Source: Cryptosporangium minutisporangium (GTDB lineage: Bacteria; Actinomycetota; Actinomycetes; Mycobacteriales; Cryptosporangiaceae). Taken from it: 64,000 bases of DNA. The stretch is from positions 309,801 to 373,800 of the forward strand of contig NZ_BAAAYN010000017.1 in NCBI RefSeq assembly GCF_039536245.1, read 5' to 3'. This document shows, piece by piece, positions 25,168-31,995 of the stretch (the first letter of the stretch is position 1; the number at the start of each line of letters is the position of its first letter). Below the pieces are notes generated by a model. It had not been told where the DNA came from and ran no database searches. It worked only from the letters and a program-made list of their open reading frames with translations. The position numbers were made by a program, and so were the translations under genes.

Positions 25168-26250
25168 CTAGAGACGATCATCCAGCGCTTCGGCGATGTA
25201 CTGCCCAAGGGCTTGGGCCAACTCCACCGGCACCGCATTACCGATTTGTCGCGCAATCTGAATTTTTGTGCCGCACCAGCGAAAATCGTCACCGAAGCCC
25301 TGCAAAAGGGCTGCTTCCCGGTGAGTGATCGCCCGATGCTCGGAGGGGTGAAGGTAGCGACCCTTCTCGGGCTTGAAGAATTCGGTCCGTATCGTCACCG
25401 AAGGTTTATGCCACCGGAGACGACCCATAACGTCTCCGGCTCCGCTCGTGTGCTTCAACCAACACGGTGACTTTAGACGGTCGGGAAGACTGAACCGGTT
25501 TTCACCTTCACCGATGTGTGTAAAGCGCTCTAGCGAGCGCGGGTCGTAGTGGCGAGTGACGTGAAGGTCGTAGCCGGTATATGCGCCCGGCATCGTCACG
25601 CCGAAGTGCTCGACTGTCGTCTTAGGCAGGTCACGCTGCTCCGCGGGAACCTTCATCGGCACATCAAGCAGCGCGTCGTACACCGTCTTGCGGCGATCCG
25701 CGGGCACGGACCCGTCCGGTACCTCGATCGGCTTCAGAAGGTCGCGGTGGGTGCCGATGACGATTGCCCGCCTGCGTACCTGCGCGGACCCGAAGTCGGC
25801 CGCCACCAACAGCTTCTTGTCGAGTACGTAGTCGGACAGGAGCCCGCCCTCGGTCTCCGCTTCCAGATCAGCGAATTGAGTGCTCTGCAGAAAGCGAGGA
25901 ACGTTCTCGATAACGAAGGTTTTGGGCTTGATCAGACCTAGCACACGCACGTACTCACGCCACAGCTCGTTCCGCGGATCGTCGTCGCGCTTCGATCCAA
26001 GATTGGAGAAACCCTGACACGGAGGGCCGCCGACGACTACGTCGGCCTCGGGCGCCGGTTCGTCCTTCAGCCAGTCGACGATGCTGCCCGGCCACATGTG
26101 GTCCTCGCCGAAGTTCTCGGCGTAAGTAGACGCGGCAGCCAGATCAAGCTCCACCGCCGCGACCGCATCGTAGCGGCCAGTACGCCGAAAACCCTCAGTA
26201 ATCCCACCACATCCGGCGAATAGGTCGATGACGCGGTACCGGTTGAGCAT
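25168..26250 (-). CDS. DNA (cytosine-5)-methyltransferase
   Basis: A 360-residue m5C methyltransferase. Motif I is VIDLFAGCGGITEGF; motif IV is VVGGPPCQGFSNLG with catalytic Cys near residue 78; motif VI is VIENVPRF; motif VIII is GSAQVRRRAIVIG; motif IX is HREAALLQGFGDDF; motif X is IARQIGNAVPVELA. The target-recognition region lies at about 215-300. It would mark host DNA so that the downstream Z1, nuclease and ATPase proteins spare it, and creates the deamination hazard that Vsr repairs. I use ATG 26250; no Shine-Dalgarno is visible, so it may be leaderless or weakly translated. Confidence 0.95.
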   Translation of the reverse strand: MLNRYRVIDLFAGCGGITEGFRRTGRYDAVAAVELDLAAASTYAENFGEDHMWPGSIVDWLKDEPAPEADVVVGGPPCQGFSNLGSKRDDDPRNELWREYVRVLGLIKPKTFVIENVPRFLQSTQFADLEAETEGGLLSDYVLDKKLLVAADFGSAQVRRRAIVIGTHRDLLKPIEVPDGSVPADRRKTVYDALLDVPMKVPAEQRDLPKTTVEHFGVTMPGAYTGYDLHVTRHYDPRSLERFTHIGEGENRFSLPDRLKSPCWLKHTSGAGDVMGRLRWHKPSVTIRTEFFKPEKGRYLHPSEHRAITHREAALLQGFGDDFRWCGTKIQIARQIGNAVPVELAQALGQYIAEALDDRL

Positions 26251-26717
26251 GGCACGAACGATAGCCGGCCAACGCTGCATCGCGCGCGTCGACCCACAAG
26301 CCCTAGCCCCGGTATACCTACTAAGCCAGAGTCGAGTATCTCGGCCTCGGCGAACCATGGACTATGCCGCCGCGCTGGCGACACCCACCACAAGGGAGCG
26401 GGCCTGTCGGATGACCGTCCCGCAGCGCGCCGACCAAGACCTCGACGCCGGGAAGCTCGAGCCTCGCTGTCGTGTACAAGTCGATCAACGCCGCTCACAC
26501 CCGGGCCACGCGGCCCCCGGTGAGCGGCAACGCCGAGTTCGAGAGCTGGAAGACCGTCCGCTCGATTAGCTTCGGCCCCAATCAGGCAGGACGGCTGGTC
26601 GACACCGCCCGGATCCTCATCATCGCACTGGAATGGACCCACGGTCATCCCCAAGGGCAAGGTTTGCAACCTGGAGTTTCTATTAGATCAAGCGATGTAG
26701 GCGATCGCCTGTCCCGC

Positions 26718-26737
26718 CGGAGGGCTCCTGCCCTCCG
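26718..26737. terminator. Small perfect hairpin in the island flank
   Basis: CGGAGGGC-TCCT-GCCCTCCG, 8-bp stem and 4-nt loop. It is orphan: no gene ends nearby on either strand. Confidence 0.35.
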
Positions 26738-27225
26738 TGTCCACGACCGGGCTAACCTCATGGACAAAAGTCGAAATCAGCTCACTCCATAGGGTCATTT
26801 CGCGGCAATCGATACGTTATTCAGTCCAGTATTGTTCTGGGCGGCATTCTAAGCAACCGTCCGTCATTGCCACTCAAGCGAAGCATGAAGGCCCTTAGGG
26901 ACCTCGCCGGGTAGCCCTACGATCGGCCCACCTTCGGTTCACGGCTGCGCTATATCCGAGCCTTTGAGAGCCACCGATTCTCGCGAATTCCGTGCGGCTC
27001 GACTCAGAACCGCTCGCGCGCCAGCTTCTGAACATGATCGGAAGCCGCCACGAAAGGCATCTTTCCCATTACCAACCAAGACCCGGAGCATCCCGCTACA
27101 GTGCGTAGCGACGCTACGGATGCAGCGTGGCCGAACGCGGGACTTTCGTATCGGGCGGAATATCCCTAAGAGAAGACCGCCCGCCAATAACCCGGCGATA
27201 CAGCGAAACTAGGTCTGCAACGGTC

Positions 27226-27246
27226 GACGTCCCCTCAGGGGACGTC
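27226..27246 (-). terminator. Terminator of the tRNA-Thr gene
   Basis: A perfect 9-bp stem GACGTCCCC/GGGGACGTC with a 3-nt loop begins 12 bp after the tRNA 3' end on the minus strand. Confidence 0.55.
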
Positions 27247-27257
27247 TGGGCTAATCG

Positions 27258-27334
27258 TGGAGCCGCCTAAGGGAATCGAACCCTTGACCTACGCATTACG
27301 AGTGCGTCGCTCTGGCCGACTGAGCTAAGGCGGC
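27258..27334 (-). tRNA. tRNA-Thr (anticodon CGT)
   Basis: On the minus strand the acceptor arms are GCCGCCT and AGGCGGC with discriminator T and an encoded CCA at 27260-27258. The D-arm is TTAGCTCAGTCGG-like, the anticodon stem ACGCA/TGCGT encloses loop CTCGTAA with anticodon CGT (reads ACG), and the T-arm is GGGTTCGATTCCC. All stems pair. Its 3' end points toward the defence island, the usual side for integration. Confidence 0.97.
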
Positions 27335-27442
27335 AACGTGCGACACCAGTGTAGCGGGTCCGCCGCCGACGGCCGAATCCGTGCACCCCCTTCGTCTAGC
27401 CCCTACGGTGTGACCATCCCCTTCACGGCCGGAGGTCGCTAG

Positions 27443-27655
27443 ATGGACCACAGTGCGGAGCGCCTCCGCTACATTCTGCTCACGGCGCCGGACGGTGATG
27501 AGCTGGCGACGCGCGTGAGTGAGGTACTCGACGAGGGTTACGAGCTCTACGGGTCACCGGCGATCACGATCGACACCAACCAGCAGCTGATCGTGGCGCA
27601 GGCCGTAGTGCTGCCGCCGTACGCGGCGGGCCGCTACCGACGTCCGGGCGCCTGA
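27443..27655 (+). CDS. DUF1737 domain protein
   Basis: A 70-residue protein that matches the small DUF1737 family along its length: RYILLTAPDGDELATRVSEV, then LDEGYELYGSPAIT and QQLIVAQAVVLPP. The family is cytosolic and of unknown role. The start ATG follows GGAGGT at a good distance. It lies 109 bp from tRNA-Thr, transcribed away from it, and precedes a secreted-protein gene by 60 bp. Confidence 0.85.
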   Translation: MDHSAERLRYILLTAPDGDELATRVSEVLDEGYELYGSPAITIDTNQQLIVAQAVVLPPYAAGRYRRPGA

Positions 27656-27715
27656 GTCACCTGTCGCGTCGCCTACGCGTCCGGGCGGGCTGCCAACGGC
27701 CGAGGAGGAACGCGG

Positions 27716-28339
27716 GTGCCACGGGGGTCGGCATGGATGGGGCTGGTCGGCGCGGCGATGGCCGCCGCCGGAGTCGTCGCCAACCCGGAGCCGGCGTGCG
27801 CTTGTGACTGCCTGCCGATCACCCCGGGCGAAGCCCAGTCCGAGGCCAGCGTCGTCTTCGTGGGGACGGTCGAACGGCTCGCGGGGAAGCCTGACGAAGG
27901 GTCGCCGGAGCCGGTGACGTTCGTCTTCTCGGTCGAGAGCGTGGTCAAGGGGACGCTGGGCGCCGGACCGACGTTCCGGGTGCAGACGAACAACGGGTCG
28001 GCGGCGTGCGGTGTGGAGTTCGAGGTCGGTAGGCGGTACGTGGTGTACGCGTCCGACGCCGATGGGACTCCGTTCGTGACGCAGTGCGGTGGTACCCACC
28101 GGCTCGCGGTGGACGATCCTGGGCCGGGCCCGTTGGGCGGCGAGCCGGACGCCGCCCCGGCGGACGGTGTGCGCGCGGACGGTGGCGAGCCGGACGCCAC
28201 CCCGGCGGGCGGGACGCGCGCGGACGGCGCTCGTTCGGGCGCCATCCGGACGGAGCGGGCTGCTGCGAGCGCGTCCTTAGTGCTCAGCACGTCCGGGGTA
28301 CCGCCTAGACCGGCGACCGCATCCGCGCCGGTGGCATAG
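27716..28339 (+). CDS. Secreted TIMP/netrin-like protein
   Basis: GTG 27716 follows AGGAGGA. The 207-residue product has a signal peptide ending at ACA-CDCLP, so mature residues start with the CxC cluster. FVGTVERLAG, FVFSVESVVKGTLG and AACGVEFEVGRRYVVYA then form the OB-fold pattern of TIMP/netrin-like domains, with the cysteines placed for disulfides. In bacteria this domain is common in exported proteins and its target is unknown. The last 70 residues are low-complexity (GGEPDATPAGGTRADGARSG) with no membrane helix visible. Confidence 0.65.
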   Translation: MPRGSAWMGLVGAAMAAAGVVANPEPACACDCLPITPGEAQSEASVVFVGTVERLAGKPDEGSPEPVTFVFSVESVVKGTLGAGPTFRVQTNNGSAACGVEFEVGRRYVVYASDADGTPFVTQCGGTHRLAVDDPGPGPLGGEPDAAPADGVRADGGEPDATPAGGTRADGARSGAIRTERAAASASLVLSTSGVPPRPATASAPVA

Positions 28340-28377
28340 CCGGCTTCCCCGCCATAGCGAACGAGGAGTGTCCGTAC

Positions 28378-28470
28378 ATGCCGGTCGAGGGTGTCATCGC
28401 CGCCGTGGGAATCATCGGCCTTCTGATTTTGGCGATCGTGCTGATATCCCGGTCGCGTCACCACGACTGA
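28378..28470 (+). CDS. 30-residue single-helix membrane microprotein
   Basis: ATG 28378 is preceded by GAGGAG with good spacing. The frame reads MPVEGVIAAVGIIGLLILAI, then VLISRSRHHD and a stop. It is one hydrophobic helix with a basic/His C-terminal tail. It is 38 bp after the TIMP-like gene on the same strand, so it is likely co-transcribed. No family is recognised. Evidence is the ribosome site, helix and position only. Confidence 0.5.
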   Translation: MPVEGVIAAVGIIGLLILAIVLISRSRHHD

Positions 28471-28497
28471 CGCGTGAGGCGCGCCGACGGCAGCGCG

Positions 28498-28522
28498 GGT
28501 GGTTGTCGCCGCTTCCGGGTGC
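28498..28522 (-). repeat. Inverted copy of the 32-bp repeat core
   Basis: On the minus strand this reads GCACCCGGAAGCGGCGACAA followed by CCACC, the core of the array unit with a 2-base insertion. It sits 36 bp before the array, in the opposite direction. Confidence 0.55.
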
Positions 28523-28557
28523 GCGGTGGAATGGATGTTGCGCTTCGCGTGCCATGG

Positions 28558-28906
28558 TGCGGAGAGCGCGACAACCACCGGGCTCGCCACACGGAAGGTG
28601 CGACAACCACATCCCGCGCCACACGGAAGGCACGACAACCACCTTGCGCATCGCACGGAAGGCACGACAACCACGCACGCAGCCGCGCGGGAAGCACGCC
28701 AACTACCGGGCGGGCCGCACAGCCCGCTGCGCCGCCGCACGGAAGGTGCGACAACCACATCCCGCGCCACACGGAAGGCACGACAACCACCTTGCGCATC
28801 GCACGGAAGGCACGACAACCACGCACGCAGCCGCGCGGGAAGCACGCCAACTACCGGGCGGGCCGCACAGCCCGCTGCGCCGCCGCACGGAAGGTGCGAC
28901 AACCAC
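28558..28906 (+). repeat. Nested tandem array: 148-bp repeat built from 32-bp units
   Basis: Two essentially identical 148-bp copies occupy 28591-28738 and 28739-28886, and a third begins at 28887 and breaks off after about 20 bp. Inside each copy, units start at 28590, 28622 and 28654 with 32-bp spacing. They share CACGGAAGGYRCGACAACCA followed by about 11 variable bases, and a degenerate longer unit follows. A diverged unit precedes at 28558. The region is intergenic. It is not a CRISPR array: the short variable parts repeat exactly with the 148-bp period and there is no cas gene. Confidence 0.85.
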
Positions 28907-29084
28907 GCCGTGCACCGCGGCAACCGCCCCGCGCCCCGGCGGCCATCGGGCGGGACGGGAGCACGGCGGCGTACTAACGAGGACGCGAGGCGCACTTCCT
29001 GCACCACGACGGTGGAGCGGGACGTCGAGGCCTCGAGCCCCGGCTACCGCGCCGAATCAGACCGCGCCCGCCAGGCAGGCGTAA

Positions 29085-29612
29085 TCATCGCAGTAGGCGG
29101 AACAGTCCCCAAGCGGCGATCGAGTGCGCGTCGCGCACCTCACCGGACCGGATCATTTTTTCGAAGTCCTCCGCCGACACCCAGGTCTGTCGCATGTCCT
29201 GCTCGGACGCTTCGCGGGACGTTTCACCCGGAATCAGATCCGTCGCGAGGTAGACGTCGAAGTACTGGCTCATGACGCCCGGCGCGGCCTGGAGGTTGCC
29301 CAACAGCGTCCATGTGGAGGCCCGGAAGCCGGTCTCCTCGGCCAGCTCGGCGCGGGCCAGCTCGAGCCCGGTACCGGGGGTCGCGCCGGGGGGCCAGCCG
29401 CCCTGGGGGAACTCCCAGCAGCGGGCGCGCACCGGGTAGCGGTACTGCTCGACGAGGTGGAAGCCTCCGTTGTCCCAGGGGACGACGAGCGCGAAGTCGC
29501 GTTTGTCGATGACGCCGTAGATGCCGGTCGAGCCGTCCGGCAACCGGACGGTGTCCTCGCGGACGCTCAGCCACGGATTTTGGTACGCGATCCGGGTGTC
29601 GAGCTGCTCCAT
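29085..29612 (-). CDS. Nudix hydrolase (ADP-ribose pyrophosphatase-like)
   Basis: A 175-residue Nudix protein. The Nudix box is GTGLELARAELAEETGF, with the conserved E and EE residues for metal binding. QYRYPVRARCWEFPQGGW before it fits ADP-ribose/NDP-sugar pyrophosphatases. The end (ASEQDMRQTWVSAEDFEKMI) is also typical. I take ATG 29612; a GTG two codons upstream is possible. It lies 18 bp after the PSP1-domain gene and is probably in one operon with it. Confidence 0.9.
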   Translation of the reverse strand: MEQLDTRIAYQNPWLSVREDTVRLPDGSTGIYGVIDKRDFALVVPWDNGGFHLVEQYRYPVRARCWEFPQGGWPPGATPGTGLELARAELAEETGFRASTWTLLGNLQAAPGVMSQYFDVYLATDLIPGETSREASEQDMRQTWVSAEDFEKMIRSGEVRDAHSIAAWGLFRLLR

Positions 29613-29630
29613 GCCCACATGATGCCCTGC

Positions 29631-30473
29631 TCAGCCGCCGACCGGTCCTTCGGACGCCGGCGACGATTCGTACGCCTGCCGCGACCCGCACACGCTCGCC
29701 CGGCTGCACACGCAGCGGCTGCCGTCCGCGTCGAGCCGTACGGTCACCGAGTCCGACGGCACCGACCGGCCCACGACCCGTCCGCGCCCGGACGACGTTT
29801 CGACCCGCTCCCCCACGGCCGGCGCGGACGCGTCGAATGCCTGGTAGAGCGGGTGCTCGTACTTCAGGCAGCACATCAGCCGGCCGCAGGCGCCGGAGAT
29901 GCGCATCGGGTTGAGCGGTAGGTCCTGGTCCTTCGCCATTCGGATGGTCACCGGCTCGAAGTCGGTGAGGAAGGTCGAACAGCAGAGGTCACGGCCGCAC
30001 GGACCGATGCCGCCCTGCGCCTTCGCCGCGTCGCGGGGATTGAGCTGACGCAGTTCGACGCGGGCGGAGAGGGTCGCGCCCAGGTCGCGGACGAGCGCCC
30101 GGAAGTCGACCCGATGGGGCGCGGTGAAGTAGATCGTGGTGCGGTTGGCCTCCAGCGCGTGGTCGACCGCGACGACTTTCATCGGGAGATCGTGGGCCCG
30201 GATCAACCGCTTCGCCGCGACCTTGCCCTGCGCCTTCTTGCGCCGGAGTACCTTGTCCCGTTCCAGGTCGCTGTCGGAGGCCAGGCCGGCCAGCACCGGG
30301 AACCCGGACGTCTCGTCCGAGACCCACTGCGGCGCCCAGACGCACTCGGCGACCTCGACGCCGTCGTCGGTCGGCACCAGAACGCGGTCGCCGACCTTCG
30401 GTGAGTACGGGCCCGGATCGCAGTAGTAGAGCCGGCCGTACCGGGTGAAGCTCACCGCGCACAGCATGCCCAT
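29631..30473 (-). CDS. PSP1 (RicT/YaaT-like) domain protein
   Basis: A 280-residue protein of the stage 0 sporulation YaaT/RicT type. MGMLCAVSFTRYGRLYYCDP leads to the PSP1 C-terminal domain with QGGIGPCGRDLCCSTFL and RISGACGRLMCCLKYEH, whose cysteines bind Fe-S in RicT complexes of Bacillus. In many actinobacteria this gene sits next to holB and tmk; here an LPXTG gene intervenes. The C-terminus adds CVCSRASVCGS. The start ATG 30473 is chosen over a longer non-conserved upstream frame. Its function in actinobacteria is unknown, probably RNA or regulatory. Confidence 0.88.
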   Translation of the reverse strand: MGMLCAVSFTRYGRLYYCDPGPYSPKVGDRVLVPTDDGVEVAECVWAPQWVSDETSGFPVLAGLASDSDLERDKVLRRKKAQGKVAAKRLIRAHDLPMKVVAVDHALEANRTTIYFTAPHRVDFRALVRDLGATLSARVELRQLNPRDAAKAQGGIGPCGRDLCCSTFLTDFEPVTIRMAKDQDLPLNPMRISGACGRLMCCLKYEHPLYQAFDASAPAVGERVETSSGRGRVVGRSVPSDSVTVRLDADGSRCVCSRASVCGSRQAYESSPASEGPVGG

Positions 30474-30627
30474 GAACGCACGGTACCGGCGCGCTACCCC
30501 ACACGTGGGGCCATTCGGACAGCAAAGACGAGACGGTACACCGCTTACCGCCCTCCGACCGTCACGGCACGCCGGAAGGCGTCGTTGATTTGCCCGTACC
30601 GTCCCCTCAGGAGAACAGGGTTCCTTT

Positions 30628-31923
30628 ATGTACCAGTGGTCCCGCAGAGCGGCAGGACTGGCTCTGACGGCCGCCTGGGTGGTCACTATCAGTAGCGGCG
30701 GACAAAGCACTATGAGTACTGATTTCACCCCCGTGGCCCACGTCGAGCAGGTGTCTTATCAGGCGCGCGCGTCCGCGACCGTGCTGCGGTTGGCCACTTC
30801 GGACGCCGGGCCGCACGGCACCGCACTGAGCGGCCTCCGGCTGGGCACCTCGACCGCCCGCGTCGATACCGACGAGGAGCCGCGGTCTTCCGCATCGGCG
30901 GTCCAGGTGACCGGACCGCCGGGGGTGCCGCCCGCGGCGGTCAGTAGGAGCGCGGGCGAGCACGACGAAGAGTCGGGCACGATGACCCGGACCAGCTCCG
31001 GCGCCGACCTGGAGATGCTGACGCTCGGCGGCGGGCGGCTGACCGCCAACGCGCAGTGGGTGGAGCACGCGGAACCGGCGGTGTTGAGCTCGGCGCTCGC
31101 GCGCCCCGGGGAGCTGGTGCTACACCCCGAGGACTCGCCGTTGATGCAGGTCTGGCGGGGCAGCCAGACCCGGACGCAGACTCAGCTCGTGGCCGTTCCC
31201 GGGCAGCCGACGCTCGGTATGCGGTCCACGGCCCGCGCCGAGCTCACCGCGATCACCCTGTTTCGGGGAGCTCCCACTGAGCTCACGGTCCGATTCCTCA
31301 CCGCGCCGTCGCTGGTCGCGGTCGCGGCGGGAACTGACCGCACGGACGTCCGCTACCGCCCGCCGGTCGTCGCGGTGACGGCCACGCACGGCCGGAGCTA
31401 CCGGCTGGACTCGGTCGGCGAGACCATCGAGGTGCCGTTGGCGGGTCCCGGGTGCTGCGACGGTGGCGGTTTGCTGCGGATCAGCCTCGGTGCGGTACGC
31501 GAGCGCACCGGTCACACGAGCGTGGACGCCACGGCATCCGCGGTGCGGCTGCAGGTCCTCGGGGCCGATGGCGCCGGACGTCTGCTGGACGCCACGGTCG
31601 GGGACCTGGACGTGTCGGCGCGGGTGCCGATGGGTGGGCTCGACGGACCGTGCCGGGCGTGCGCCGACGACCCGCCGGTGGACGCCGGATCGGCGGGTGG
31701 GCGGGGCGCCGAACCGGCCGCGCCCAGCACCAACGTGGCGTCCCCGCCGGTGGAGCCGACGGAGCGGGTGGAGCCGAGCCCGGTTCCGTCGTCGGAGGAG
31801 CCGAGCGCCGATCCGACGCTGCCGCTGACCGGGACGAGTTTGTCGCTACTGGCGGCGATCGGTCTGGCGCTGATCGGTATCGGGTGGATCGTGATGCGGG
31901 CCGCCCGCCGCTCCGGCCGCTGA
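30628..31923 (+). CDS. LPXTG-anchored cell surface protein
   Basis: A 431-residue exported protein. The signal peptide (AAGLALTAAWVVTISSGGQS) is followed by Ser/Thr/Ala-rich sequence and an extracellular beta-rich body (LMQVWRGSQTRTQTQLVAV, AELTAITLFRG, ATHGRSYRLDSVGETIEVPL). Then come a Pro/Glu/Ser spacer and a sorting signal: LPLTG, hydrophobic helix SLLAAIGLALIGIGWIVM, basic tail RAARRSGR. It would be attached to peptidoglycan by sortase. The body belongs to no family I recognise. It separates the PSP1-domain gene from holB, which are often neighbours. Confidence 0.75.
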   Translation: MYQWSRRAAGLALTAAWVVTISSGGQSTMSTDFTPVAHVEQVSYQARASATVLRLATSDAGPHGTALSGLRLGTSTARVDTDEEPRSSASAVQVTGPPGVPPAAVSRSAGEHDEESGTMTRTSSGADLEMLTLGGGRLTANAQWVEHAEPAVLSSALARPGELVLHPEDSPLMQVWRGSQTRTQTQLVAVPGQPTLGMRSTARAELTAITLFRGAPTELTVRFLTAPSLVAVAAGTDRTDVRYRPPVVAVTATHGRSYRLDSVGETIEVPLAGPGCCDGGGLLRISLGAVRERTGHTSVDATASAVRLQVLGADGAGRLLDATVGDLDVSARVPMGGLDGPCRACADDPPVDAGSAGGRGAEPAAPSTNVASPPVEPTERVEPSPVPSSEEPSADPTLPLTGTSLSLLAAIGLALIGIGWIVMRAARRSGR

Positions 31924-31946
31924 CGCTGCCGGGCGTTGCCGGGCGC

Positions 31947-31984
31947 TGCACACTTCTGGCACCTATAACCGCCAGAAGTGTGCA
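31947..31984. terminator. Bidirectional hairpin between LPXTG gene and holB
   Basis: A perfect 14-bp stem, TGCACACTTCTGGC paired with GCCAGAAGTGTGCA, around the AT-rich loop ACCTATAACC. It sits between convergent genes and ends 11 bp before the holB stop. Confidence 0.7.
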
Positions 31985-31995
31985 ACGCCTCGCGG

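Larger units (their letters stand above)
17538..26250 (-). other. Seven-gene MORC/Z1-type restriction-modification defence island
   Basis: Seven same-strand genes in the order cytosine methyltransferase, Z1 helicase, PD-(D/E)XK protein, GHKL (MORC/MutL-like) ATPase, unknown protein, DUF6339-like protein, vsr. All five junctions from Z1 onward are 4-nt ATGA or GTGA overlaps; only the methyltransferase and Z1 genes are separated (42 bp). Comparative work by Iyer, Abhiman and Aravind (2008) described bacterial restriction-modification operons that combine MORC-like ATPases with Z1 helicases, REase-fold proteins and C5 methyltransferases. This set fits that description. By eye it is somewhat less GC-rich than its surroundings, and it lies next to tRNA-Thr. 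Confidence 0.8.
26251..27257. other. 1-kb stretch without a convincing gene between the island and tRNA-Thr
   Basis: Open frames here are short, overlap on both strands and lack clear coding bias. One plus-strand frame around 26470-26665 reads like real protein (YKSINAAHTRATRPPVSGN, then GPNQAGRLVDTARILIIAL) but has no credible start and changes frame upstream; it may be a relic. A hairpin sits at 26718-26737. No integrase is present and I find no duplicate of the tRNA 3' end. The stretch looks like eroded mobile DNA. Confidence 0.4.
28471..29084. other. Intergenic block dominated by tandem repeats
   Basis: No protein gene is credible here. Long open frames on both strands exist only because the 148-bp repeat lacks stop codons. 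See the repeat entries. Confidence 0.6.

Noticed and set aside
26939-27212. Two opposite-strand 82-residue open frames
   Set aside because: They overlap almost fully on both strands, with no ribosome site and no recognised family.
28558-28906. CRISPR array
   Set aside because: Spacer-like parts are short and identical between 148-bp copies, and there are no cas genes.
28412-29007. Cysteine-rich minus-strand proteins over the repeat block
   Set aside because: These frames only reflect translation of the repeat unit; they have no ribosome site and no family.
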